Source of the DNA: Anaerocolumna jejuensis DSM 15929
GTDB taxonomy: Bacteria; Bacillota; Clostridia; Lachnospirales; Lachnospiraceae
Reading direction: 5' to 3'
Length of the DNA stretch: 64,000 nt
Assembly (NCBI RefSeq): GCF_900142215.1
Contig: NZ_FRAC01000009.1
Coordinates: 310,001 to 374,000, forward strand
This document shows, one piece after another, positions 27,185 through 35,262 of the stretch. Made by a program: the position numbers and the translations under genes. Below the pieces are notes generated by a model. The model saw nothing but the letters and a program-made list of their open reading frames with translations, was not told the origin of the DNA and made no database searches. Positions within the stretch are counted from its first letter, which is position 1; each line of letters begins with the position of its first letter.

Positions 27185-27982
27185 ATGGATAAAAAAATTA
27201 CAATTAAAGACATTGCGAAGCAGGCAGGTGTCTCAGTGGCCACAATTTCATATGTGATCAATAACCGTACGGATCAACGAATCAGCGAAGAAACAAGGAA
27301 AAAGGTCCTGCAAATAGTCAATCTGTTGGACTATAAACCAAATTCCTCAGCGAAGTCTCTGTCTACGAGTAAATCCTATAATATCGCTCTTTATATGATG
27401 CCTGAGACTTCTCTGTTAAAACGTTCCGAGCAATTACTATTGATTGAGGTATTATCGGAGGTTTCGACTCATTACGGATATCAGATGATCATCCAGGACA
27501 ATAAGGAATTTTCAAAATTAAATCATGTGGACGCCATTTTATGTTTTGACGCCACGCTTGATTTTTTCCTTCGTATCGGTGATAAAAATCTTGTTCCTGT
27601 CATTGCTGTCGACTGCTTAATTGATATTCCCTGGTTTTTTCAAATTTGCACCGATTATATGCTTCTAAAGAAAGATGCTGATAAACATTTTGGAGTTGAT
27701 AATTATATCTATCTATGCTTAACTCCAAACAATGAGCTGTTAAAATCGTTTATCTGCCAAACTTTCCGTGAAGTAAAGTTTGTAAAGGATTTAAATGATC
27801 TTTCAGAGTTTTCGGATCTAAATTATGTATATAACCAGGATGCTCTGAATACTTTAATGGCAGGAAAAGAAAATACCTGCTACATTCCATATGACTTACA
27901 TTCGAAAATGGATAGGGTGTACCGTTGCATAGACTTAGCTGTCAACCGCATTCCTGATATGGAACACACCCAATTTGTATAA
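27185..27982 (+). CDS. Short LacI-family regulator, divergent from the mal operon
   Basis: 265 aa, about 70 shorter than usual LacI proteins. The helix-turn-helix and hinge (TIKDIAKQAGVSVATISYVI at 6-25, hinge to about 60) are intact. The remaining 205 residues are a reduced, strongly diverged sensor without the usual C-terminal subdomain motifs. It may bind a different ligand or a protein. No ribosome site precedes the ATG and the promoter places +1 at or beside it. As the divergent neighbour it probably controls the 27.0-21.7 kb operon. Confidence 0.8.
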   Translation: MDKKITIKDIAKQAGVSVATISYVINNRTDQRISEETRKKVLQIVNLLDYKPNSSAKSLSTSKSYNIALYMMPETSLLKRSEQLLLIEVLSEVSTHYGYQMIIQDNKEFSKLNHVDAILCFDATLDFFLRIGDKNLVPVIAVDCLIDIPWFFQICTDYMLLKKDADKHFGVDNYIYLCLTPNNELLKSFICQTFREVKFVKDLNDLSEFSDLNYVYNQDALNTLMAGKENTCYIPYDLHSKMDRVYRCIDLAVNRIPDMEHTQFV

Positions 27983-27987
27983 GCCTT

Positions 27988-28028
27988 CTGCAAAAAGCTG
28001 CTGTAAAATACCTGGCAGCCTTTTGCAG
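27988..28028. terminator. Hairpin between convergent genes
   Basis: CTGCAAAA-a-GCTGC / GCAGC-c-TTTTGCAG stem between the end of the short lacI gene and the end of the lipoprotein gene. T-runs lie within the stem rather than after it, so function as a two-way terminator is likely but not certain. Confidence 0.5.
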
Positions 28029-28058
28029 CTTATAGGGCAGCCCATTTTCTTATAATTA

Positions 28059-29222
28059 TTATTTTGCCTTAAAGGCTGCTGTCAGTTCTTTCGTTTCCGG
28101 GTTATAGGTAAAGGTATAAACTCCCGCCGCTTTTGCGATAATATTATCACTGGCACTGCCCTCAACAAATTCCAGTGATTTTTTGTCCTTTATATTACTG
28201 AATTTTACATACTCATTTCCTACACTTTCTGTATCTCCGGTCTTGACTGTGGAAGTAAATAAAAATTCTTCTTTCTTTGCCAGCTTAATTGTTAAAACCG
28301 GCAGTCCGTCTACTTCCTTGAATCTGTATTTATCCTTATAAACATCATTCCAACGGGTTGTAATGGAACTTTTAATATAGTATGAGGTTGTAACATCCGC
28401 CGCCGCTTCCTTTGGTTCACCGTTATACACCCACTCTATGGTATCATAGGGATTTGAATTAAAATTTTCCTTCGTTGCTTCGGTGTAATTACTATTCTCT
28501 GTATCATAGACATCCGCACCGGGATATGTAGTTAACTTAAGTGTATAGTTACCAGCTTTCAGGCATTTAATATTTGCTTTTTTGGCTTCAGCTGACTGAT
28601 AATTACCGCCGGAGCTTGCAAGGTATTCAATCTTATCCTGACTTGTAGTTGTTAAATAGCCAGCCCCCCTTTGGTCATACCACGAAGTATTCGTTGCTAA
28701 CTGGAATTCGTCACCTTCACACAAATCCAAGCTTATGGAATAGACGTTTTTATCCGCTTCCTTGGTCAGAATCTGTTTGTCACCAATTACAGTTCCCCAG
28801 TTAGAGGTGACAAGTACCGGACTCTTACCGCTTCCAACAACAGCAAAACTTCTTGTATCCTTTTTATCTTCTAAAAAGCCTGCAAAGATTTTTGTATCAG
28901 CAGTCACCGGCGTGCTAAAGTCATATTTATGGGTCAGGGAAGGTGTTGCATACCAGCCCATAAAGATATAGTTATCTTTCTGCGGAGTATATTCACTTAC
29001 CGCTTCCCCCTCCTTGACTTCTTCTTTGGATAATTCCGTACTTCCATCCATATCATAAAAAGTTACTTTATATAGAGTTTTCTCTATATTTTCCTTTGAA
29101 CTATCCGGATCTTTTGATACAGTAGGTTCCGCAGCTGAGTTTGATCTGCCGCAAGCAGTCAGTAAAAAAACGCTTACGAAAATGGATAATAATACCATAA
29201 TTATAGCTCTGCTTCTTCTCAT
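28059..29222 (-). CDS. Secreted lipoprotein with InlB-type B-repeat and putative starch-binding domain
   Basis: 387 aa. Lipobox LTAC with Cys24. Residues about 50-115 form a Listeria-Bacteroides (Flg_new/InlB B) repeat, recognisable by the GWY-x4-L-x3-YDFSTPVTADT core. The remainder (about 120-387) is beta-rich, with aromatic and Asn/Asp residues reminiscent of carbohydrate-binding lipoproteins, but I do not recognise it by name. It stands alone between the mal region and the beta-helix gene. Two near-identical LacI-type operators upstream show tight control, possibly by the neighbouring short LacI. A cell-surface starch-binding role is inference. Confidence 0.7.
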   Translation of the reverse strand: MRRSRAIIMVLLSIFVSVFLLTACGRSNSAAEPTVSKDPDSSKENIEKTLYKVTFYDMDGSTELSKEEVKEGEAVSEYTPQKDNYIFMGWYATPSLTHKYDFSTPVTADTKIFAGFLEDKKDTRSFAVVGSGKSPVLVTSNWGTVIGDKQILTKEADKNVYSISLDLCEGDEFQLATNTSWYDQRGAGYLTTTSQDKIEYLASSGGNYQSAEAKKANIKCLKAGNYTLKLTTYPGADVYDTENSNYTEATKENFNSNPYDTIEWVYNGEPKEAAADVTTSYYIKSSITTRWNDVYKDKYRFKEVDGLPVLTIKLAKKEEFLFTSTVKTGDTESVGNEYVKFSNIKDKKSLEFVEGSASDNIIAKAAGVYTFTYNPETKELTAAFKAK

Positions 29223-29239
29223 AAATACTTACCTCCAGG

Positions 29240-29324
29240 TTGATTAACCGTTTAAGCAAAGGATTAAAATAAATAGCGTCCAAGCAAAAGACGCCTATTT
29301 ATTATTGCTTAACTGTTTAAGCAA
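29240..29324. promoter_or_regulatory. Paired palindromic operators and promoter before the lipoprotein gene
   Basis: Site 1 (29305-29324) is TTGCTTAA-CTGT-TTAAGCAA, a perfect dyad. Site 2 (29240-29259) is TTGATTAACCGTTTAAGCAA, the same sequence with two changes. The dyad centres are 65 bp apart, near six helical turns. Site 1 provides a -35-like TTGCTT for a minus-strand TAAATA 17 bp on, while site 2 lies in the leader. The pair is suited to repression by looping with a LacI-type tetramer. Confidence 0.7.
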
Positions 29325-29615
29325 ATTTTACTATGCTGATTATTGTATGTCAATTATACTTTTTACCAATTTAATCATACTTTTTTGTTAATATTATACA
29401 AAGGATTCTTAATATGCTTTGTGCAAAAAGGATTTATGCAATTTCAGGAGATTTCCTTTAATAATTATGCAACTATAATTGTTTCTGAATCAGCTTTATG
29501 TATATGCTGCCTGATGCCCGGTCAAAAATAAAAATTATACAGAAGCATTATGGTTCTAAATGCAGGAATGGGGGAGGATTCCTGGTAATACTCCTAATTC
29601 CTGTTTATCACATAG
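29325..29615. other. Intergenic between beta-helix terminator and lipoprotein operators
   Basis: AT-rich, no ORF with a ribosome site. I see nothing else in it. Confidence 0.3.
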
Positions 29616-29647
29616 CAAAAAGGCCTGAGAATTACCATCCTCAGGCC
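29616..29647 (-). terminator. Terminator of the beta-helix gene
   Basis: Minus strand GGCCTGAG...CTCAGGCC stem followed by TTTTTGC, about 140 nt after the stop codon. Confidence 0.75.
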
Positions 29648-29787
29648 TCAGCTTTGACATTTCTTAAAAGCAAAATATATTCCCGTTCATTTCCTCTGAC
29701 AAGACTTATGATAAACATCAACTTTTAAATCTAACCCTGTATATTCAATCAACGTCGCAATAGACAGGCACATCCATTCAACCATTC

Positions 29788-31167
29788 TTATTGCTTTTCA
29801 TAGCAGCCGCAATCTACCGTTCCGCCTTGTATACGGGTATTTCCGTCCAAATCCACCGAACCAATATCACTATCATTTACACCAGCATTAATTGCTGCAG
29901 AATCCGCCTGTAAGTGAAAATCAACTCCGGGATTTACAAACTTGGGATTGCTGGTTACATTATTAGAAATAACAATACTGGTTTTGGTTCCTTCAAAGGC
30001 TGTACCCTGATAGAAAATGTTATTTTTTATAACATTTGAACTATACTGGCAGTATTTTTGGATATTCATATTTACAGAATTATTATAGGCTGTATTATTA
30101 TAAATCTTTATATTTGTCGCTTTTCCGTTTGTATCACCGGAGCCGCCCATGGATATCCCATAAAGTCCACAATTATAAACAAGATTATTGCGTACGGTTA
30201 CCTTATCTGTTGCCTTGTTTTTATGCTCACTTGCAGTTTCAATCCCTATATCGGAAGCCCAGACTTTGTTATTTTCGATAACGATATCCGCACCGCCGTC
30301 AACATATATACCATCTGCACACAGGTCCGTATAAGTCTTATTTTTTGCACTGCTGATATTCCATACCTGATTCCCGGAGCATATTCCACTGCGCACATAG
30401 TCATTTGATGAGGCTGTGCCTTCATAGCCTATAAAATCAATACCGATATTATCGTTATCATGAACCTTATTATTTGTAACCTTAAAGTTGGTAACATTTC
30501 CATTTAATGCTATACTTTCACTCTGGCCAAGAACACAATTGTATACTTCACAATTATCTATTACCAAGCCATCTATTGCACTATTGCTATTGCTACCATA
30601 AATGGCTATGGCATGTGCATTTCTATCCTGGTTAGAGCCGGAATATGTAGTTTTTATCCCATAAACTTTGCAATTCCTTATTTCTACATTCTTAGAAGCG
30701 CCTGTAACTCTGATTCCGGCCGGAACAGATTGATTGCTTACTACATAATTTGTAACACTAAATCCTACGACCTTTATGTAGCTTTGATTGTTTATAAGAA
30801 TCAATGCATTGGTGCTGTCATCATCAGAAGCTGATTGACCGCTGCCATCTATTATTGGTGTTTCTCCTTCATAATTCTTAAAGGTAATATAATCATTTGA
30901 CGTACCGGAAGTTTTCATTGTTACTTTTTCTTTATAAGTCCCTCCCCGTACAACTACTGTATCTCCAGCCTTAACAGAACCTGCGGCTTTTTGAATCGTC
31001 TTCCATGGAGAGTCGGCCGAGCCATTATTTTTGTCATTTCCATTTACTGACGACACATAATAAGTACCGCCATCAGCTTTTGTTACATCCATTTGCAGAA
31101 AAAATATTGTAAAAGTAGTTAGGAACAGAATTACCATAAGAATATTTTTGTTAAAGTATTTTTTCAT
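29788..31167 (-). CDS. Secreted right-handed parallel beta-helix protein (pectate-lyase-like)
   Basis: 459 aa. Signal peptide 1-32 (cleavage after a TKA-like site). Residues 35-75 show the start of the PL9/DUF1565-type fold (YYVSSVNGNDKNNGSADSPW, then IQKAAGSVKAGDTVVVRGGTY). After this come many beta-helix coils of the form NxxVxNNxxxxxGI. The C-terminal segment AAINAGVNDSDIGSVDLDGN is the common cap of such proteins. It probably acts on pectin or another acidic polysaccharide outside the cell. I cannot name a catalytic Lys with certainty, so a binding or structural role remains possible. It has its own strong promoter and terminator, so it is monocistronic. Confidence 0.78.
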   Translation of the reverse strand: MKKYFNKNILMVILFLTTFTIFFLQMDVTKADGGTYYVSSVNGNDKNNGSADSPWKTIQKAAGSVKAGDTVVVRGGTYKEKVTMKTSGTSNDYITFKNYEGETPIIDGSGQSASDDDSTNALILINNQSYIKVVGFSVTNYVVSNQSVPAGIRVTGASKNVEIRNCKVYGIKTTYSGSNQDRNAHAIAIYGSNSNSAIDGLVIDNCEVYNCVLGQSESIALNGNVTNFKVTNNKVHDNDNIGIDFIGYEGTASSNDYVRSGICSGNQVWNISSAKNKTYTDLCADGIYVDGGADIVIENNKVWASDIGIETASEHKNKATDKVTVRNNLVYNCGLYGISMGGSGDTNGKATNIKIYNNTAYNNSVNMNIQKYCQYSSNVIKNNIFYQGTAFEGTKTSIVISNNVTSNPKFVNPGVDFHLQADSAAINAGVNDSDIGSVDLDGNTRIQGGTVDCGCYEKQ

Positions 31168-31293
31168 TTTAATCTCCCCTGTATTTCGTATTTTTTAACG
31201 CACCTTACATTTAATCTCCACTCATTTACTGATATAGAAATCTGCATTCTATTGACAAACTAACACTAATAATGAGACAGCTATATTGGTTTT

Positions 31294-31322
31294 ATAATAT
31301 ACCATAAAGTGGGAATTGTCAA
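31294..31322 (-). promoter_or_regulatory. Promoter of the beta-helix gene
   Basis: Minus strand TTGACA (31322-31317), 17-bp spacer, TATTAT (31299-31294). The leader would be about 120 nt. The promoter begins 45 bp from the hairpin element at 31367. Confidence 0.75.
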
Positions 31323-31377
31323 GATTTTACTATGTTTAGTTGCGATAAACGCTTGACGGAAGGTTATGGGAGCGGAC

Positions 31378-31609
31378 GATGACCAAGGGGGTTGTTTGGA
31401 CCTTTTGTTGCGCGAGAACCCTTATTCCACTAAAACGGCAGAAAACGTGACTGGCAGGTAAAGTAATGCCAAACTCGCTGTAACAAATAGGGCTGTGTTA
31501 GTTATCAAGCTCAAACAGTGGCATTGCTTTACCTAGTCACGTTTCCTGCCGCTTAAGTGTCATAAGGAACCTCTTGAGACAAAATGCCCAAACAACCCCC
31601 TTGGTCATC
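31378..31609. repeat. Hairpin module A (232 nt)
   Basis: The outer stem of 22 bp is perfect (31378-31399 with 31588-31609). Further in, CGGCAG, AAACGTGACT, AGGTAAAG and AATGCCA pair with the right arm around small bulges, including a GGC insertion in the left arm. The loop of about 45 nt starts AACTCGCTG. Confidence 0.85.
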
Positions 31610-31707
31610 TGTGTATATTCATTATTTGGTCTTATGCTTTGCCATACCCAAAGCACTATAAGACCCAAACAATACAACAACTGTCCAAGAGTTTATTGCC
31701 AACCCCA

Positions 31708-31939
31708 GATGATTTTGGCTTACCTTTCGTAATTTTCTATTGAGGAGTTCCCTAATGACACTTAAATGGCGGCAGCTGTTCCTAGGTAAAATTATACCAC
31801 TGTCTGAGCTCACAGCTCTACACTGAAACAACCTTCCAGCGAGTTTGGTATAATTTCACCTGCCAGGAACAGCTGCCGGCATTTTAGTGGAATTCGGAAC
31901 CCCGAACGAGAAAACTACGAAAGGTAAGCCAAAATCATC
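31708..31939. repeat. Hairpin module B (232 nt, inverted copy of A)
   Basis: The outer stem of 24 bp is perfect (31708-31731 with 31916-31939). An inner stem ends in AGCTGTTCCT / AGGAACAGCT. The 3-nt GCC insertion in its right arm corresponds to the GGC bulge of module A in mirror position, as does the loop block CAGCGAGTTTGG. Confidence 0.85.
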
Positions 31940-32137
31940 GTCCGTTCCCAATCCCCCCTGGATTGAGATAATTGTGAAGAAATACTGAAGTTATTAATTT
32001 AAAAAAGATGGACCACTCCCGCTATTGACTGAGAGCCATAATATAAAAGCCCTGAAATGTTACTTTCAAGGCTTCTTTTATCACTTTTACAATGTCCTCT
32101 GTTACTTCCATATTACTGTAAAAAGCGTTTCTTATTC

Positions 32138-32902
32138 CTATTCAATTGGCTTACCATCGTCAAATAAAGACGGTTTTTCCTTCAACAGCCCTACGACCCA
32201 ATCTGTCATAGGCCTCACTTCAACTACATAGGAAACAGCATCTCCGATTTTCACTTCTTTCGCAATCCCCATTTGCAGCATTGGTAGAAGCAGCTTGTCA
32301 TAATTTTTTGACACATCCCCCCGGGTGGAATAATGACCATTATAATCAATTTCCTGAGTATCCCCATTTTCCAACTGCAGCTTTATTTTCCTTGACTGCG
32401 GGTTTATACGGTCAGGAACATTCAGCCATTCTTCAATACTGTGAATAAAGGTGTTGGTCTTAAGTGTGGCACCTAAAAATAACAATTGCGCTTCCTCATC
32501 GTATAGTCCGCCAAAGCAGCCATTACGCGGACAAGGTGTATGAACCTCCCTGTCACGCAGAACATAGGCTTGTGCCCTGTCCCCCATGGCTGTCACTGAA
32601 TGGGTAGGATGCATGGAGCGAATTGCACCTTCTCTTTTCATAAAAAGATTGGGCAGTACTCCAACACAGGAAGGCTCTGTCTTTGGGTCATAGATATCGT
32701 TCCGTAAATTTTTATCAGACCATGAATGAGTCGGAAATAACAATAGCCCCTCTTTCATATATTCAATAAAAGCATCCAGAACCGTATCAGCTCCGCCTTC
32801 CACCACTCCTACCGCTTTCATGGAAGAATGGATGAGCAAAGTTCCATTTTTTCTAATTCCTGCTTGTTCAATATCTTTGATTAAAGAGTTTTTCGTATGC
32901 AT
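32138..32902 (-). CDS. AAC(3)-family N-acetyltransferase
   Basis: About 254 aa, antibiotic acetyltransferase fold (YokD/FrbF/AAC(3) family), which transfers acetyl from acetyl-CoA to an amino group. The N-terminal LLIHSSMKAVGVVEGGADTV and FPTHSW segments, and the central HPTHSVTAMG region with its His, are family motifs. Known members range from aminoglycoside 3-N-acetyltransferases to enzymes for unrelated amines, so resistance is not proven. The ATG at 32902 gives the normal family start with GGAG 11 nt before it. The frame is open to 32971, which would overlap the upstream alkylation-repair gene by 7 bp. The two genes probably form an operon. Confidence 0.8.
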   Translation of the reverse strand: MHTKNSLIKDIEQAGIRKNGTLLIHSSMKAVGVVEGGADTVLDAFIEYMKEGLLLFPTHSWSDKNLRNDIYDPKTEPSCVGVLPNLFMKREGAIRSMHPTHSVTAMGDRAQAYVLRDREVHTPCPRNGCFGGLYDEEAQLLFLGATLKTNTFIHSIEEWLNVPDRINPQSRKIKLQLENGDTQEIDYNGHYSTRGDVSKNYDKLLLPMLQMGIAKEVKIGDAVSYVVEVRPMTDWVVGLLKEKPSLFDDGKPIE

Positions 32903-32964
32903 ATGCAGTCCTGCTCCTTTCAAAATCTTTTCATCACTATTCCGGAATTGTATAAAATCAAGCT

Positions 32965-33672
32965 CTAGCACCTGACGTTTTTACGTTTGAATCCTATTCT
33001 TCCTTTATCCACTGCTTTTTGGATTTCATCAGCTGCCAGTGGGACACTGCATTTGATCTTGCCCCTGAACACGTCTACCGTTCCAATGTTTTTTGCTGCT
33101 GATATTGCTTTTTCATGCAGCGGAACATAGGAAATACCTACGGTTGTAACAAAATTATTCATGGCGTATCTGGCCCGGTCAGGGCTGCTGTGAATTGTTT
33201 TCTCCACCGTTTCGAGCATGGTATTCAGCTTTTCCCTGTCAAACTCCTCATCCCTGCGGCTGCCCAACAGCCAGCAATAACAGCTATATCCGGCGGACAC
33301 ATACAATTCTTTGCCGGATGCAATCCATCTGTCAGATACAGCCTGGGCAAAGTCTGTTTCCGCAAGGGTCACGGCTACGATAAAATCTGAAATCATGTAA
33401 AAATATGCGCCTACCATCCATCTGTTAAAGTCCGCTTCAGTCATGACTTTCGGGTCTGCGATCATTCCGGCAAGATACATGGCGTCATAATTGCCAGTGG
33501 CATAAAGCTCATTTGCAAGTGCCTGATTATTCCTGATTTTCTTAAAAATTGGCTTCATCGCACCGGTTGCAACACCAAAAAGAGGTTCCTGGGCCCCCTG
33601 CTGCATATACACTTTTTTTGTTCGCTCCGAACCTAATAATTCAAGTTCCTGTAAAACTGTTTGAACGTCCAC
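32965..33672 (-). CDS. DNA alkylation repair protein, AlkD-like
   Basis: 235 aa all-helical HEAT-like protein of the DNA alkylation repair family, which in AlkD removes N3/N7-alkyl purines without base flipping. The helix pattern and Trp/Arg/Tyr-rich middle (NRWMVGAYFYMISDF) fit. The C-terminus ends in a basic tail (KRKNV). Such short AlkD relatives are common in Firmicutes. It heads a two-gene unit with the AAC(3)-like gene. Confidence 0.75.
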   Translation of the reverse strand: MDVQTVLQELELLGSERTKKVYMQQGAQEPLFGVATGAMKPIFKKIRNNQALANELYATGNYDAMYLAGMIADPKVMTEADFNRWMVGAYFYMISDFIVAVTLAETDFAQAVSDRWIASGKELYVSAGYSCYCWLLGSRRDEEFDREKLNTMLETVEKTIHSSPDRARYAMNNFVTTVGISYVPLHEKAISAAKNIGTVDVFRGKIKCSVPLAADEIQKAVDKGRIGFKRKNVRC

Positions 33673-33770
33673 AGAAATCCTCCCTTCAAGCTATTACTAA
33701 TAATCACCACGGTATCCTGTAACAATCTTTTACATCAATTATATGGTAAATTAGCCTCAGAATCAAGCCC

Positions 33771-33869
33771 ACTTCTATTTTACTGTCAGTTAACAATTTC
33801 TATTTTACTCTCAGTTAACAACTTCTATTTTACTGTTAGCTAAAACTTCTATATTACCGTTAGCTAAAA
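33771..33869. repeat. Four 25-bp tandem repeats
   Basis: Units of about 25 bp starting at 33771, 33796, 33821 and 33845, of the form ACTTCTATTTTACTGTCAGT plus TAACA. They degenerate toward the end (TGTTAGCTAAA). They lie 100 bp upstream of the alkylation-repair gene in a non-coding stretch. The repeats are AT-rich and could be slippage products. Confidence 0.7.
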
Positions 33870-34174
33870 ACTAGTTGACGCAAATACAAATCAATACTAA
33901 AATTATCTGGAATGGAAAGCCTGTGGATGTATTGATGAACTTCTTACCTATACCTTGGGATCTGCCTAAAAAATAAGATATCAATCTTTGTTAAATCTTT
34001 TTCAGGAACATCTAAAATAAGAAAAATATGACGCAGACTTAGTTAATAAACTATTAATAGCGTATGACTTTATTTATTATATTAACTTCATATTACAGAT
34101 AAAGCTTTTGAGGACTATATTAAAACATGGGCTATATGGGTTACCTCTATGATATTAAAATAAGGAGATTGATT
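33870..34174. other. Intergenic, possible decayed coding sequence
   Basis: One plus-strand frame (about 33904-34140) reads as plausible protein broken by two stop codons (CIDELLTYTLGSA, stop, KIRYQSLLNLFQEHLK, stop, EKYDADLVNKLLIAYDF). This may be a pseudogene remnant, but I recognise no family and it may be chance in AT-rich DNA. Confidence 0.2.
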
Positions 34175-34387
34175 ATGAAAAAAGTAAAAGTATGTAAGCA
34201 TTGTTCTAATTTTGATGTAAATGAAATAAAAGCCTATTCAGAGGATGTAAATTGCAAATTAAAATTTGGATGCGTGGGCAAATGCCAAAGAAAGTGTCCT
34301 GAATTGAGTGACAAATACTTTGGATTAATTGATAATGAACTTCTTATATGCTCATCAAAAGAAGATTTCTTTAACCAAATGAAATGA
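34175..34387 (+). CDS. DUF1450 family small Cys-rich protein
   Basis: 70 aa. C-x2-C near the start (VCKHC) and further Cys in NCKLKFGCVGKCQRKC match the DUF1450/YuzB thioredoxin-like family, some of which may hold an iron-sulfur cluster. The ATG at 34175 has AAGGAG 8 nt upstream; the frame is open 16 codons further but without a ribosome site. Function unknown. It is monocistronic with a terminator 48 nt after the stop. Confidence 0.75.
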   Translation: MKKVKVCKHCSNFDVNEIKAYSEDVNCKLKFGCVGKCQRKCPELSDKYFGLIDNELLICSSKEDFFNQMK

Positions 34388-34434
34388 AGATTGTTAGGAT
34401 TTACATATAAAAGCGAAAATTCAGACAGAAGATT

Positions 34435-34475
34435 AAAGCCGAAACATTGCCACTCTAAGGCAATATTCCGGCTTT
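34435..34475. terminator. Bidirectional terminator between DUF1450 and SDR genes
   Basis: AAAGCCGaaACATTGCC pairs with GGCAATaTTCCGGCTTT; on the plus strand it is followed by ATTTCTCTTTTT. It lies between convergent genes. Confidence 0.8.
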
Positions 34476-34485
34476 ATTTCTCTTT

Positions 34486-35262
34486 TTACACTATATGCGG
34501 CTGGCCGGTAGAAGCACTGGTTCCGCCGTCGATGGGTAACACCACTCCTGTGATATAGGCTGCGTCAGGTGAAGCCAAAAACAGGACAGCCGGGGCGATA
34601 TCCTCCGGAGTTCCCGGCCTTCCCAATGGGATACGGTTATTAAACGGAGCGAGTTGTTCCGGCGTCCCAGCCATACTTTTAGTCATATCTGTTACAGTAA
34701 AAGCTGGTGCAATAGCATTTACACGAACCCCTTTCTCCCCCCAGTCCAGCGCCAGTGAACGGACAAAGCCATTGACTGCGTGTTTGGTGGCGTTATAAGC
34801 GGCCTGTTTCCAGTCTCCATTCAGTCCGGATACCGACGAGGTAGCAATCAATGTACCACGTGCCTCCTGCAATGCCGGATATGAAGCCTGAGCAAGATAA
34901 AAAAATGCATCCAGATTAATCGAGCGCAGCCTTTCCCAATTCTTACTGTCCAGCTCCAAAATGTCTCCGCCCTCATAAATACCGGCATTGCTTACTACTA
35001 CATCCAAGCGTCCGAAATGCTCCAGTACCTCAGCCACTATCTGTGCGGCAGCCTGTGGCTCAGAGACGTCTTTGGAAATAGCCAGTGTACGTTCTTTGGG
35101 ATAAGGAGCCAAGGTATCCTGTAATGCATCCAAGCGCCGCCCAATGACAGCAACAGTGGCATTATTGTCTAAAAATGCTTGCACAATGGCACGGCCCATT
35201 CCGCTGCCGCCCCCGGTTACCAGTACGACTTTTTGATCGAAGGAATAAGAATTTTTTGTCAT
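34486..35262 (-). CDS. Short-chain dehydrogenase/reductase (SDR)
   Basis: 258 aa Rossmann-fold oxidoreductase. The cofactor motif TGGGSGMG is near residues 16-23, NAG near 91, the catalytic Ser near 141, and Y-x3-K in AAYNATKHA near 154. The C-terminal SPDAAYITGVVLPIDGG is typical of FabG-like SDRs. It is NAD(P)-dependent; substrate unknown. The start at 35262 overlaps the upstream SDR gene by 4 bp (ATGA), so the pair is co-translated. GC content is visibly higher than in neighbouring genes, which suggests acquisition by transfer. Confidence 0.88.
   Translation of the reverse strand: MTKNSYSFDQKVVLVTGGGSGMGRAIVQAFLDNNATVAVIGRRLDALQDTLAPYPKERTLAISKDVSEPQAAAQIVAEVLEHFGRLDVVVSNAGIYEGGDILELDSKNWERLRSINLDAFFYLAQASYPALQEARGTLIATSSVSGLNGDWKQAAYNATKHAVNGFVRSLALDWGEKGVRVNAIAPAFTVTDMTKSMAGTPEQLAPFNNRIPLGRPGTPEDIAPAVLFLASPDAAYITGVVLPIDGGTSASTGQPHIV

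Larger units (their letters stand above)
31367..31950. repeat. 584-bp element of two inverted 232-nt hairpin modules
   Basis: Outer inverted repeats of 16 bp (31367-31382 and 31935-31950, 15 matches) enclose hairpin A (31378-31609), a 98-nt middle with a third hairpin (31625-31669), and hairpin B (31708-31939). A and B are each exactly 232 nt, begin with GATGA and end with TCATC. B read in reverse complement aligns with A: a shared 30-nt block lies at offset 73 in both, at 31451-31480 and 31837-31866, with about 26 matches. The outer 22-24-bp stems are different in sequence yet perfectly paired in each module. No protein is encoded. It could be a structured RNA, a folded-DNA recognition site or a non-autonomous mobile element. 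Confidence 0.85.

Noticed and set aside
31622..31831. 69-codon minus-strand ORF
   Set aside because: It lies within hairpin B and the middle hairpin of the non-coding element, with no ribosome site.
31378..31939. Integron attC sites
   Set aside because: The modules fold like attC sites and have conserved bulges, but at 232 nt they are too long, lack clear GTTRRRY/RYYYAAC ends, and no integrase or cassette genes are nearby.
32138..32971. Aminoglycoside resistance as a firm call for the AAC(3)-like gene
   Set aside because: The family is wider than resistance enzymes and no drug-specific residues can be named from the sequence.
33904..34140. Pseudogene as a firm call
   Set aside because: Two stops in an AT-rich frame without any recognised homology are not enough evidence.
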